A stretch of 64,000 bases of DNA from Pontibacter sp. FD36 (GTDB taxonomy: Bacteria > Bacteroidota > Bacteroidia > Cytophagales > Hymenobacteraceae), in the NCBI RefSeq assembly GCF_015686655.1, contig NZ_JADPMP010000005.1, positions 1 through 64,000 on the forward strand. Reading direction: 5' to 3'. Shown here one piece after another: positions 52,480 to 61,164 of this stretch. The notes beneath the pieces are model-generated. The model saw only the letters and a list, made by a program, of their open reading frames with translations, ran no database searches and was not told the DNA's origin. Position 1 is the first letter of the stretch, and every line of letters begins with the position of its first letter. A program made the translations under genes and the position numbers.

Positions 52480-53778
52480 TTAAAATACGCCATCTGCCTG
52501 TAAGTCTGGATCTTTGAAGAGCTTCACAGCATTGATGCGGTTATCATCCATCGACAGGATCGTGATCGTGAAAGGTCGCAGTTCCACCACATCGCCCGGC
52601 TTCGGTATCTCACCCAGTACAGAGAAGATAAGTCCACCCAGGGTTTCAAAGTCCCCTTCCGGCAGGTTGAGCTCGTATTTATCGTTGAGGTAGTCGATCT
52701 CGTGGCGGGCGCTCAGCAGGTAGAGGTGCTTCGCCGGGAATACTTGCTCGAGTAAGGCTTCGTAGTCGTACTCGTCCTGTATCTCCCCTACGATCTCCTC
52801 GATCACGTCCTCCACCGTCACAATGCCTGACGTGCCACCAAACTCGTCCACCACCACCGCCACAGTGCGGTGTTCGGTGCCGAAGCGCAAAAACAACTCG
52901 CTGGCCAGCATACTCTCCGGCACCAGACTCACAGGCGACAGGATCTCCCGTATCTGGCGTGGCTGCTGAAACATGGCCAGCTGGTGACAGTAACCGATGA
53001 TATTGTCAATAGAGTCTTCGTAAACCAATATCTTGGAATGCCCTGTCTGGATAAATGTGTCGCGCAGCAATTCTACCGACTCGTTCACCTCGACCGCTTC
53101 TACCTCTGTGCGGGGCACCATGCACTCTTTCACCCGCACTTTTTTAAACTCAAGCGCATTATGAAATATCTCCTGGTTTACCTCAGGAGCTCCCTCCTCT
53201 ACCGGATTGTACAGCCTGTTCTTGATGTAGGCGTTCAGGTCCGTTACCCCAAACACCGGGTGCTCGTCTGAAAACTCGATCTTCAGTATCCGCTCAGCGA
53301 TCCATTTGCTCAGACTTACCAGCACGATCACAACAGGGTATAGCAGATAGTGCAGCACCAGCATAGGTATAGCCAGCACATCCAGCATACGGTTTGGGTT
53401 AATGGCAAAGAGGCTGCGCGGCAGAAACTCAGCTGTGAGCAGTACGATAACCGAAGCTACCAGTACCTGAAGCAGCAGTATAAGGGGTGCCAGTTGCATT
53501 GCATTTGGCAAGAAGGCCTGAAACAAGGTATAGAGGATACCTGCTATCACGAAGCCATATAGCACCAATGAGATCACATAGCCGATCAGTGTGGTACCCA
53601 TCAGCCTGGCAGGATGCCGGAGCAGGTGCGTCAGGATGCGGCCGGAGAGTACGTTGTTTTTCTCGTCGAGCTCTATCTGCAGCTTATTGGCTGCCGTAAA
53701 AGCGATCTCTATACCTGAGAAAAAAGCACAGGCCAGCAGCGCAACAAACAACAACAGTATCTGGTCGGGGTCTATCAT
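52480..53778 (-). CDS. CNNM/CBS-domain membrane protein (HlyC/CorC family)
   Basis: A 432-residue protein with a DUF21/CNNM membrane domain (four hydrophobic segments up to about residue 160), paired CBS domains (about 205-325; MVPRTEVEAVEV, VVVDEFGGTSGIVTVEDVIEE) and a C-terminal CorC_HlyC domain (about 345-425). Family members are implicated in magnesium or other cation efflux; the old name hemolysin is misleading. GldE of gliding flavobacteria is a related protein, but gldD is not seen here. It is the third gene of an lptC-led unit. Confidence 0.9.
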   Translation of the reverse strand: MIDPDQILLLFVALLACAFFSGIEIAFTAANKLQIELDEKNNVLSGRILTHLLRHPARLMGTTLIGYVISLVLYGFVIAGILYTLFQAFLPNAMQLAPLILLLQVLVASVIVLLTAEFLPRSLFAINPNRMLDVLAIPMLVLHYLLYPVVIVLVSLSKWIAERILKIEFSDEHPVFGVTDLNAYIKNRLYNPVEEGAPEVNQEIFHNALEFKKVRVKECMVPRTEVEAVEVNESVELLRDTFIQTGHSKILVYEDSIDNIIGYCHQLAMFQQPRQIREILSPVSLVPESMLASELFLRFGTEHRTVAVVVDEFGGTSGIVTVEDVIEEIVGEIQDEYDYEALLEQVFPAKHLYLLSARHEIDYLNDKYELNLPEGDFETLGGLIFSVLGEIPKPGDVVELRPFTITILSMDDNRINAVKLFKDPDLQADGVF

Positions 53779-53791
53779 AAGATGCTGCAGA

Positions 53792-53965
53792 CTATTCGGT
53801 CTGTTTCTTCTTGCGGTAATGGTACACGATGTACAGCATAAAGCCGATCATGTAGATCCAGTAATTGCCTGCTATGTCAGACTCTTGTATACTTCTGTGC
53901 ACGCCAATCACCATGGCCACAAAAGCTAACGATAGTAAAATAGTATTAACCAGTTTTTGGTTCAT
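53792..53965 (-). CDS. 57-residue membrane peptide between lptC and the CNNM gene
   Basis: The ATG overlaps the lptC stop codon by one base (TAATG), strong evidence for coupled translation. The product begins MNQKLVNTILLSLAFVAMV, has two hydrophobic segments (about 7-20 and 32-48), and ends basic (YHYRKKKQTE). It lies 13 bases before the CNNM start. I recognise no family, but position in an lptC operon suggests an envelope role. Confidence 0.75.
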   Translation of the reverse strand: MNQKLVNTILLSLAFVAMVIGVHRSIQESDIAGNYWIYMIGFMLYIVYHYRKKKQTE

Positions 53966-54501
53966 TATTCCTTCAGGCTGAATACGCCCGTCACTTTTTT
54001 GATTCTATAATTTGTAAAGTCCTGGTTCGCCTCCAGGCCGTGACCCATCAGAATTTCCTCAGGCGTCGTGATCTTAACAAACTTGTCTGTATAGATCTGG
54101 GCTTTGGCTTTGTTCCAGTAAAGCTCCTCTGTCTCTAGTTTTTCCTGCTTCTGCAGGTTGTGCACAATCACGTTGCCCCGCACCAGGTATAGGTCCTTGT
54201 TTCGCTCCTGCTTGCCGTAGTTGGCCCGCAGCGTAGAGGTCACGCTCTCTCCCTTTTCCAGAAACTCGACATCAATTCCGTCCGGAAAAATCATATCGCC
54301 GTTTTCGTAGTCTGCCTGCATGGGTGCCTGCAGCCTGATGAGTACCTTGGCTGAGTCGCTGTAGAGCGTCAGCACATTGGCTGTCTCCCTAAACGGGCCA
54401 TCATATTTCTTTTCCTGGTCCGGGTCTCTCAGGTCTGTACCGCAAGCAGCTGTCAACATGACTAGCAAAGCGATCAGCACTGAAAAAATAGATCTCGGCA
54501 T
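53965..54501 (-). CDS. lptC: LPS export ABC transporter periplasmic protein LptC
   Basis: A 178-residue lipoprotein (signal ending LLVMLTAAC, C20) with the beta-jellyroll of LptC, which relays lipopolysaccharide from LptBFG to LptA. Landmarks: VLTLYSDSAKVLIRLQAP, LRANYGKQERNKDLYLVRGNV and a late GHGLEANQDFTNYRIKKVTG. E. coli LptC is anchored by a helix; lipid anchoring is usual in Bacteroidota. It is first in the unit lptC / 57-aa peptide / CNNM gene. Confidence 0.9.
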   Translation of the reverse strand: MPRSIFSVLIALLVMLTAACGTDLRDPDQEKKYDGPFRETANVLTLYSDSAKVLIRLQAPMQADYENGDMIFPDGIDVEFLEKGESVTSTLRANYGKQERNKDLYLVRGNVIVHNLQKQEKLETEELYWNKAKAQIYTDKFVKITTPEEILMGHGLEANQDFTNYRIKKVTGVFSLKE

Positions 54502-54527
54502 GCTTTTTTACTTATCTAAAGTGAAGA

Positions 54528-54566
54528 TACTAAAAATTAAAAAAGACCGTCGTCAGAACGGCCTGT
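54528..54566 (-). terminator. Terminator after the OM barrel gene, just before lptC
   Basis: GACCGT (54545-54550) pairs with ACGGCC (54558-54563) with one G-U, followed on the minus strand by a long T-rich tail. It ends about 27 bases before the lptC ATG. Confidence 0.65.
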
Positions 54567-54595
54567 TTTAATAATGCTTTTAAGGTCAGAATAGT

Positions 54596-55891
54596 TTACT
54601 CTATCCTGCGTTTTACAAACCAGCGTGTATTAACTGTCACGCCCGCACCGAACTGAAAGTAGTCCTCAGCGATCAGGCCGTTGTCTGTTGTGCCTCTCTT
54701 GCCGTAGCCCATCATGATGTTAAACTGGTAAGGCGGTTCGAAATAATTGCCTCGCCCGATCGGGAGCGTCAGACCACCTGTAACAGCCATGTCCTTGATG
54801 TTTTCTCCGTTGATCACATACGGGCTCTGGCCATAGCGAAGACCGGCACGATAGGTTACGCGCTTCAGGTAGCTGTCGATGGCAGTAGGGTTAGGCGTAT
54901 ACTCTCCGCCCAGGCTGATTTTGTAGCTGTTGCCCATTCTCTGCTCCCCATCCAGGTTGCGGTAGTCAGACCAGTCCTGCATCATAAACTCCGTACCGAT
55001 GGTCAGGTTAGATCCATTGTCGTAGCTGATGGAAGCGTTCAGACTTGGTGGAACATTCACGGAAGTTTCTACACTGTCAGGCAGCATAGGACTTCCCTTG
55101 AGGGCATCTCCCAGGTCACGGCGCTCGTAAGCAGACATCCGCTTCGCATTCATGTCCACGCCCAGGGTATAAACTGCACCCGCGCTCAGAAAAGCCTTAT
55201 CGGCGACTTTCTTACGGTAGTTGGCTCCGGCTCTGAAAAGGAAATCAGTATAACGGGTACGCTCTACATAGGCAACCCGCTCCAGCGAGGTGTTGCTGAT
55301 GGAGGTATCAGCTACGATGGAAGAAGATTCCTGAGAAATAGTACCAAACAGGTAGGAGGCGCTTGCTCCGATTGTCAGTCCATTCACGATCCGGAAACCA
55401 TGCCCGAAGTAGATCTCTGAAATCCCGCCTTCGCCGCTGTACTCGTTTATCACAACTGCTTCCTGCCGGTTAGGCAGCGAGCCCATGTTTCTGATGTTAT
55501 AGTCAACCGAGCTGTAGGGTCTCAGGCTAACGGCTGAGCTCCAGCGCTTGGTAATAGGCACTCCCAGTGTCAGGTAAGACAAGTTGGCATCGCCATCTCG
55601 CTGTGACTGGGTCGAGTTTCTGAGGGTTTTATACCTGCCAGCTATACCGACATCAAATACAGTAATGCTGTTGTAGTATAGCAATGCCGGGTTTGCCGTG
55701 TTGGAATGGAAGCTGTTGCCTGTGCTTACGCCCACATCGCCCATGCCTGCCGTTCTTAAGTTACCTAAGTTTGTGTTGAGTTCTCCCAGTCCGTAACGGG
55801 AATAAGGCGAGTTACCGATGCTTTGCGCCTGCACGCCCTGCGCCAGGCACAGCACGGATGCGCAAATAAGTAAACGGAGCGTTTTATACAT
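54596..55891 (-). CDS. Outer-membrane beta-barrel protein (FadL-like/PorV-like)
   Basis: A 431-residue barrel protein with a signal peptide (ending GVQAQ). The mature start SIGNSPYSRYGLGELNTNLGNLRTAGMGDVGVS resembles the Bacteroidota FadL-like superfamily that includes PorV-type and porin-like proteins. The end RWFVKRRIE is atypical, lacking a terminal aromatic. The first eight bases overlap the coaX stop region, so it is co-transcribed with coaX. Substrate unknown. Confidence 0.82.
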   Translation of the reverse strand: MYKTLRLLICASVLCLAQGVQAQSIGNSPYSRYGLGELNTNLGNLRTAGMGDVGVSTGNSFHSNTANPALLYYNSITVFDVGIAGRYKTLRNSTQSQRDGDANLSYLTLGVPITKRWSSAVSLRPYSSVDYNIRNMGSLPNRQEAVVINEYSGEGGISEIYFGHGFRIVNGLTIGASASYLFGTISQESSSIVADTSISNTSLERVAYVERTRYTDFLFRAGANYRKKVADKAFLSAGAVYTLGVDMNAKRMSAYERRDLGDALKGSPMLPDSVETSVNVPPSLNASISYDNGSNLTIGTEFMMQDWSDYRNLDGEQRMGNSYKISLGGEYTPNPTAIDSYLKRVTYRAGLRYGQSPYVINGENIKDMAVTGGLTLPIGRGNYFEPPYQFNIMMGYGKRGTTDNGLIAEDYFQFGAGVTVNTRWFVKRRIE

Positions 55892-56603
55892 TATGTCTTA
55901 ATATTCTTTGAAGCCCAATCAGGACCAGTTCAGGAATTACAAAGATGGGGCGTTTTATGGTACTTTCAAAAAATCCTGCGTCTCCTCCACAAAGTATAAC
56001 CACCAGTTTATCTGATTTTTGGCGATATGCGCTGATTATACCTGCCACTTCCGCCACTGTACCGCCCAGCACACCGCTCTCCAGTGACTCCTGCGTGGTC
56101 TGCCCGATCAAAGGAAAGTTTTCGTGGATTCCTTGTACTAACGGAAGGCGGCCTGTAAAATTATGCAGCGCCTTGAATTTCATTTGGATGCCGGGTGCTA
56201 TACCTCCGCCCTGGTAATGACCACGTTCATCAATGAAGTCGTACGTGATCGCCGTACCCGCATCAATGGTCAGGCAATTGCGGCCCGGGAAGAAATAATT
56301 TGCCGCCACAGCCGCTGCAATACGGTCTGCCCCAAGCGTCTCCGGTGTTTTGTAATCGTTAGAAACAGGCAGGGCTGTCTGCGCCGAAAGCAACACGATG
56401 CTTCCGGACACTGACAGCCCTGCTTGGATCTTTGCTGCGTCACCACTTACTGAGGCGATAATGGCATGGTCAAAGGACTGGGATGCTACCTCATGCGGTA
56501 AACCTTCCTGCTCTTTGAAATTCCCTTGCGAGACAAGGGTATCATCTTCAAAAATGCCGTATTTGCCCCCCGTATTACCGATGTCAATAGCGATGCTGCG
56601 CAT
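55884..56603 (-). CDS. coaX: Type III pantothenate kinase
   Basis: Phosphorylates pantothenate, the first step from vitamin B5 to CoA. The 239-residue ASKHA-fold protein has the phosphate-1 loop AIDIGNTGGKYGIF, the segment TLGADRIAAAVAA, and TIDAGTAITYDFI. Type III enzymes are not feedback-inhibited by CoA in known cases. The product of panC/panD elsewhere in the window is its substrate. Confidence 0.94.
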   Translation of the reverse strand: MRSIAIDIGNTGGKYGIFEDDTLVSQGNFKEQEGLPHEVASQSFDHAIIASVSGDAAKIQAGLSVSGSIVLLSAQTALPVSNDYKTPETLGADRIAAAVAANYFFPGRNCLTIDAGTAITYDFIDERGHYQGGGIAPGIQMKFKALHNFTGRLPLVQGIHENFPLIGQTTQESLESGVLGGTVAEVAGIISAYRQKSDKLVVILCGGDAGFFESTIKRPIFVIPELVLIGLQRILRHNV

Positions 56604-56606
56604 ATA

Positions 56607-58421
56607 TTACATGAAGTATTTCAGACGGATCACTTCTTTTTCGGTGAGGTAACGCCACTCACTGCGTGGCAGGTCTTTCTTCGTAAGGCCGGCATACTGC
56701 ACACGGTCCAGGGTCACTACTTCGTAGCCCAGGTGCTCGAAAATACGGCGCACGATACGGTTACGACCAATGTGAATTTCCAGTCCGAGGAACTTCTTGG
56801 AGTCACCCAGCATAGCCACGTCGTCTACCATTGCTTTGCCATCTTCCAACTCCACGCCTTCCACTACTTTCTGGAAATCGTCTTTGGTGATCGGCTTATC
56901 CAGCTCTACTTGATAGATTTTCTTGATCTCGTTAGAAGGATGCGTCAGTTTCTGTGCCAGTTCACCATCGTTGGTGAACAGCAACAGACCTGTCGTGTTA
57001 CGGTCCAGGCGGCCAACCGGGAAGATACGCTCCTTTGAAGCTTTCTCCACCAAGCTCATCACTGTCTTGCGTCCCTCCGGATCTTCTGTCGTTGTGATGA
57101 AGTCTTTCGGCTTGTTGAGCAGCACGTATACCATCTTCTCACGGTTCAGCACTTTCTTGCCGTACATCACGGTATCAGAAGGCTGTACTTTGAAGCCCAT
57201 TTCCGTCACGACTTCACCATTCACCTTAATCTCACCTGATAGGATCAGTTCATCTGCCTCACGACGAGAACATACCCCGGCATTAGCGATATAGCGGTTC
57301 AAACGGATGCTTCCATCTTCCTCCTCACCTTTGCGGTTGGTTTTCTTGATGCGTGGGTTGTCTTTGTAGCGGCGCAGGTCGTAGTTTGGCGTCTCCGGGT
57401 TGTGCTCTGAGTCGGAGTTGCGGTCAAAGCTGCGGCCACGGCGCTCACCGTCCCCTTTACTGAATTTATCTTTACGGTCGAATGATCTGCGTTCGCCACG
57501 ATCACCGCCTTCACGTCGATCACCAAAGCTGCGGCGCTCGCCGCCTTCTCTGCGATCTCCTCCGAATGAACGTCTCTCACCACGGTCACCCCCTTCGCGG
57601 CGGTCACCGAAGCTACGGCGTTCACCACGCTCTTCTCTTTCTCCGCCTTCTCTACGGTCACTGTATGGCTTGCGCTCGCGATCTCCGCCAAATGAACGGC
57701 CTTTACCTGATTCTCTGCGATCCCCATAAGGCTTTCTTTCGCCGCCTTCGCGACGATCGCCGTATGGTTTACGCTCTCTGTCACCACCGAAAGATCTGCG
57801 TTCGCCGCCTTCACGACGGTCGTTGCCATATGAACGACGCTCACCTCGCTCTTCACGGTTCTCAACGAATGAACGACGCTCGCCTCTTTCTTCTCTGTTG
57901 TCGCGGTCAAAGGATTTTCTTTCGCCACGTTCAGCGTCAAAGCGACGCTCTCCGCCTTCTTTGCGATCACCGTATGATCTGCGTTCGCCACCCTCATTGC
58001 GGTCGCCATATGGCTTGCGCTCACGGTCTCCTCCAAAAGAGCGACGTTCGCCACCCTCTCTTCTGTCACCGTATGGCTTGCGTTCGCGGTCGCCGCCGAA
58101 GGAGCGTCTTTCGCCGCCTTCTCTGCGATCTCCGTAAGGTTTGCGATCACCACCTTCGCGACGCTCTCTGTCGCCTCCGAAGCTGCGACGCTCACCGCCT
58201 TCGCGACGGTCGCCGTATGGTTTGCGGTCTCCGCGGTCTTCTCTTCTATCGTTTCCGTAGGAGCGGCGCTCTCCGCCATCTCTTCCTTCGCCTTTATCTC
58301 TTCTGTTAAAGATTTTCTTTTCGCCGCGATCATTGTACGGCCTGCCTGACTCGTTTCTGTCAGACGATCTTCTGCCTTCTCCGTCGTTGTTGCGGGATGG
58401 TCTTTCGTTTTCTGTTGCCAT
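56607..58421 (-). CDS. RluB/RsuA-type pseudouridine synthase with a long Arg/Gly-rich N-terminal extension
   Basis: A 604-residue rRNA pseudouridine synthase. The C-terminal 240 residues are standard: an S4 RNA-binding domain from about 373 (RLNRYIANAGVCSRREADEL) and the catalytic domain with the aspartate in GRLDRNTTGLLLF (near 470). The first 360 residues are an extreme low-complexity run of R, G, E and D built from shuffled steps such as GGERRSFGGDRERKPYGD, probably disordered and RNA-binding. The start codon is three bases beyond the coaX ATG side only at the far end; the stop is three bases before coaX, so the genes are coupled. Confidence 0.9.
   Translation of the reverse strand: MATENERPSRNNDGEGRRSSDRNESGRPYNDRGEKKIFNRRDKGEGRDGGERRSYGNDRREDRGDRKPYGDRREGGERRSFGGDRERREGGDRKPYGDRREGGERRSFGGDRERKPYGDRREGGERRSFGGDRERKPYGDRNEGGERRSYGDRKEGGERRFDAERGERKSFDRDNREERGERRSFVENREERGERRSYGNDRREGGERRSFGGDRERKPYGDRREGGERKPYGDRRESGKGRSFGGDRERKPYSDRREGGEREERGERRSFGDRREGGDRGERRSFGGDRREGGERRSFGDRREGGDRGERRSFDRKDKFSKGDGERRGRSFDRNSDSEHNPETPNYDLRRYKDNPRIKKTNRKGEEEDGSIRLNRYIANAGVCSRREADELILSGEIKVNGEVVTEMGFKVQPSDTVMYGKKVLNREKMVYVLLNKPKDFITTTEDPEGRKTVMSLVEKASKERIFPVGRLDRNTTGLLLFTNDGELAQKLTHPSNEIKKIYQVELDKPITKDDFQKVVEGVELEDGKAMVDDVAMLGDSKKFLGLEIHIGRNRIVRRIFEHLGYEVVTLDRVQYAGLTKKDLPRSEWRYLTEKEVIRLKYFM
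57480..58330. repeat. Degenerate tandem repeat array encoding the RG/RE-rich tail
   Basis: Shuffled repeats of about 30-60 bases cover this stretch, spelling GGERRSFGGDRERKPYGD variants on the minus strand. Because of the codon mixture, another minus-strand frame (57299-58333) and plus-strand frames also stay open, but these are by-products. Copy number is likely unstable. Confidence 0.85.
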
Positions 58422-58511
58422 TGTATAATTATTATCGATGCAGTATCGCTACTGTACCTGTGTGTGCAGTATATATAAGAATAGTATACTCTAATGAATG
58501 ATGGGGGTTCG

Positions 58512-59072
58512 CTAATCGGCTATTTCGCCAATCATGTTTTCTTCTGAGGCGAAATCCTTTAGCTGCGGAAGGTCCTTGATGTGGTTAATACCGAAGTAAT
58601 CCATGAACTTTTGAGACGTGCCGTACAGTACGGGTCTCCCTATGGTATCGGCTTTACCCTTGATCTCGATAAGCTCTTTTTCTAATAGTTTGTGGATCGC
58701 ATAGTCGCAGCCCACGCCACGAATCTGCTCTACAGCCGAGCGGGTAATTGGCTGCTTGTAGGCAATAATTGCCAGCGTCTCCAGAGAAGACGCTGACAAT
58801 TTCTTTTTTGACTTATGCTTCAGATAGGTGCTCACCGTTTCCTGGTACTCCGGCTTGGTCAGAAACTGGTACCCGCCCCCGATAGCGTATATCTGAAAAG
58901 CAAAACCTGCATCGTTCAGCTGCGCATTGATGTTTTCAACAGCTTCGAGCACGTCGCTCACCAGCACCTCCATTTGCAGCGACTCCGTAAGGCAGCGCTG
59001 TATCTCTTCGATGCTTATTGGCGATTGGGCACAAAAAACCAGTGCCTGAATGTGGTTTTGCAGTATATTCAA
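58512..59072 (-). CDS. scpB: Segregation and condensation protein B
   Basis: A kleisin-complex subunit that works with ScpA and Smc to compact chromosomes. The 186 residues hold two winged-helix domains (LVFCAQSPISIEEIQRCLTE, then SSLETLAIIAYKQPITRSAVEQIRGVGCDYAIHKLLEK and the family sequence GRPVLYGTSQKFMDYFG). The start is TTG at 59072, since a stop lies four codons upstream and no ATG gives the conserved N terminus. scpA and smc are not in the window. Confidence 0.92.
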   Translation of the reverse strand: MNILQNHIQALVFCAQSPISIEEIQRCLTESLQMEVLVSDVLEAVENINAQLNDAGFAFQIYAIGGGYQFLTKPEYQETVSTYLKHKSKKKLSASSLETLAIIAYKQPITRSAVEQIRGVGCDYAIHKLLEKELIEIKGKADTIGRPVLYGTSQKFMDYFGINHIKDLPQLKDFASEENMIGEIAD

Positions 59073-59084
59073 GGTATAAGTGTA

Positions 59085-59474
59085 CTAGTCGTTACGCTGA
59101 AGCTTGGCTTCGATGGTATGCTGTGTATGTGGCACGGCACGCAGTCTCTCTTTCGGGATCAGCTTGCCTGTCACGATACAAACACCGTAAGTGCCGTTTT
59201 TGATGCGGATAAGCGCATTCTCCAACTGCTGGATGAACTTCATCTGACGTGACGCCAACTGGTTCAGGCTTTCCTTCTCCGCTGTGTCTGCTCCGTCTTC
59301 CAATACTTTGGTTGGAGATGCCGTGTTATCAGTGCCGGAGTCGTTTCTGCGACTCAGGGTCTCTTTGATAAACGTTACTTCCTTACGCGCATTGGTTAGC
59401 TTCTCAAGAATGATTGCTTCAAACTCTGCCAATTCCTCACGGGAATACCGCTGTTTCTCTTCGTTTGTATTCAT
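59085..59474 (-). CDS. TraR/DksA-family protein lacking the zinc-finger cysteines
   Basis: A 129-residue protein with the DksA/TraR coiled-coil layout (residues about 10-90) and the C-terminal globule IRIKNGTYGVCIVTGKLIPKERLRAVPHTQHTIEAK. Of the four cysteines that hold zinc in classical DksA, only one remains (C in YGVCIV). Cysteine-poor members occur in Bacteroidota and in some DksA2-type proteins. It presumably binds the RNA polymerase secondary channel, but it may lack the acidic tip residues. It is 12 bases upstream of scpB. Confidence 0.85.
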   Translation of the reverse strand: MNTNEEKQRYSREELAEFEAIILEKLTNARKEVTFIKETLSRRNDSGTDNTASPTKVLEDGADTAEKESLNQLASRQMKFIQQLENALIRIKNGTYGVCIVTGKLIPKERLRAVPHTQHTIEAKLQRND

Positions 59475-59821
59475 TATACTATCTTAGAACTAGGTTGTAG
59501 TTTCTTGTCTGGTAAGCTAAAAAACCTCTCCCTGTCAAGAGCAACGCTCTCGTGCTTATCAACAGCAACAAAGGTGATTAAGTTTAAAGCTTAAATTTTA
59601 AGTCCAAAAACCGAACCACTCTGATGTCCAGGTTATTATTTAAGCTAAATTTCGTGCAAAAATAGAAGTTATATCTATAATTTGCTACCTGCCTTCTTTA
59701 TTTTAATTATAATTTTGTCTTTCCGCTCTTTTATTTGATTTGCTCCAATACTGGAATGGAACTTGCAGGCAGCCTGAAATACACCCAGGCTAATTAAGTT
59801 TTCGATTACTCACTTCAATAT
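59475..59821. other. AT-rich intergenic region between divergent genes
   Basis: No ORF of note. Two -7-like elements are visible: TATTTTTG on the minus strand (59664-59657) facing the DksA-like gene, and TAATTTTG on the plus strand (59710-59717) facing the barrel gene, the latter with TTTG 25 bases upstream. The DksA-like leader would be about 180 bases long and could hold regulatory structure; none is obvious. Confidence 0.5.
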
Positions 59822-60418
59822 ATGAAAAACAAAATAATACTCGCCTTTGCCGCTGCGGCTCTTTTTTTTACCGGCACGCAACAAGCTTATGCTCAGGCAC
59901 AACAGCCAAAGAGAGCTGTTATCAAGGTAAATCCTCTGAGTGCCTTTGCGCTTACTGGCTCCGGATTTCTGGAGTACGCTATCACGGATAATCTGAGCGC
60001 ACAGTTGGGAGCCTCTGTTACAGGTGTTTCTATTTCTAACATTCAGTTCAAGGGGTATGGCTTTACACCTGAGTTGCGCTATTATTTCTCTGAAAACAAG
60101 GTGGCACCCATGGGCCCTTATGTGGCTGGCTATGGCCGTATCAGGAGTTTTAAATTAACAGTAGAGAAAAAGGATGAAGAAGGCCGCGACTACAGCGCTA
60201 CTTATAAACCAGTAGGTGCCGGCGTGGCTATCGGAAATCAATGGGTGTTTAACAGTGGCTTTACTTTCGATGTGTTTTTGGGCGCCGGCTACAACGGGGG
60301 CAACCTGAAGGTGAATGTTGGCACCGAAGAGGACTTCGACACAGGTATCATTGGCGATATGATTTTGGGAGGAGGATTCAGCGTTCGGCCAGGTTTAACC
60401 ATCGGTTATAATTTTTAA
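59822..60418 (+). CDS. Small outer-membrane beta-barrel protein (DUF3575-like)
   Basis: A 198-residue exported protein with a signal peptide (ending QQAYAQ) and alternating strands with the pattern VIKVNPLSAFALTGSGFLEYAI, GFTPELRYYF and a final LTIGYNF. Resembles DUF3575 or related eight-strand barrels of Bacteroidota. It is a single-gene unit with a strong shared terminator. Confidence 0.8.
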   Translation: MKNKIILAFAAAALFFTGTQQAYAQAQQPKRAVIKVNPLSAFALTGSGFLEYAITDNLSAQLGASVTGVSISNIQFKGYGFTPELRYYFSENKVAPMGPYVAGYGRIRSFKLTVEKKDEEGRDYSATYKPVGAGVAIGNQWVFNSGFTFDVFLGAGYNGGNLKVNVGTEEDFDTGIIGDMILGGGFSVRPGLTIGYNF

Positions 60419-60446
60419 TCCCTATACCTTTATCCATTCAAGTAAA

Positions 60447-60487
60447 TAAAAGAGGCCCCTGCTTATTAAAAGCGGGGGCCTCTTTTA
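60447..60487. terminator. Bidirectional terminator between the barrel gene and ribH
   Basis: The arms 60447-60463 and 60471-60487 pair over about 17 bp with one mismatch, and both sides end in A/T-rich tracts suited to termination in either direction. Confidence 0.92.
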
Positions 60488-60508
60488 TACTCACCTATAC
60501 CGGAGCCA

Positions 60509-60985
60509 TTAGAAGCTCAGCATTTGAATAACTGCGGCGGCGGCCTCAACGCCTTTGTTGCCGTGCTTGCCACCGGCTCTGTCCAGCGCCTGCTCCAGGT
60601 TGTTGGTAGTTACCAGACCAAACGAAACCGGCTTGTTAAACTTAAGCGAAACATTAGTCAGGCCATTGGCCACGGCATGATTAATATAGTCATCGTGCTT
60701 TGTGTCGCCTTTGATAACCACCCCGATGCAAATCACTGCATCGATCTCTTCCTGCAGGGCCAAGAATTGTGCTCCCAGTGTCAATTCAAAGCTGCCCGGC
60801 ACTGTGTTCCGGAAAATGTTCTCCTTCTTAGCACCATGCTGCAGCAGTGTTTCGATGGCACCTGCACACAGCACATCCGTGATTTCGCTGTGCCAGTCAG
60901 CCACTACAATACCGAACTTCTTTTCTGATATATCGCCGAAGCCTTCTTTCTTGTAATCGTTCAGGTTTTTGAGAGAAGTAGCCAT
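60509..60985 (-). CDS. ribH: 6,7-dimethyl-8-ribityllumazine synthase
   Basis: Condenses the ribityl-amino pyrimidine with dihydroxybutanone phosphate in riboflavin synthesis, forming icosahedral capsids. The 158 residues show GIVVADWHSEITDVLCAGA, PGSFELTLGAQFLA, CIGVVIKGDTKHDDYINHAV (catalytic histidine) and PVSFGLVTTNNLEQALDRAG. It follows a TPR gene, an arrangement I recall as common in Bacteroidota, though a terminator lies between them. Confidence 0.95.
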   Translation of the reverse strand: MATSLKNLNDYKKEGFGDISEKKFGIVVADWHSEITDVLCAGAIETLLQHGAKKENIFRNTVPGSFELTLGAQFLALQEEIDAVICIGVVIKGDTKHDDYINHAVANGLTNVSLKFNKPVSFGLVTTNNLEQALDRAGGKHGNKGVEAAAAVIQMLSF

Positions 60986-61096
60986 ATGATTATTGTTGAT
61001 GGTTAAATGGTTGATTGTTGAGCCTGCAGATACAAGTTATTAGGTATAGTACCGTTTCATACACCTTTATAGCGCTCTGCACTAGCCCATGAACTT

Positions 61097-61136
61097 AAAA
61101 AAAGAAGCGCTTCTGCCGGAGAGACAAAAGCGCTTT
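61097..61136 (-). terminator. Terminator of the TPR gene
   Basis: AAGCGCTT (61105-61112) pairs with AAGCGCTT (61128-61135), each itself a palindrome; a run of seven Ts follows on the minus strand. Confidence 0.8.
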
Positions 61137-61164
61137 TTATAACTAGGCGTTAGCCTGTCAGATC

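Noticed and set aside
57480..58330. Possible CRISPR array or minisatellite
   Set aside because: Repeats are contiguous, shuffled and in frame with a protein; there are no unique spacers and no cas genes.
57299..58333. A 344-residue minus-strand ORF and a 275-residue plus-strand ORF (57482-58309) within the RG-rich region
   Set aside because: They exist only because the codon mixture of the repeat lacks stops in other frames; their products are meaningless Ala/Val/Glu- or Arg/Leu/Cys/His-rich strings.
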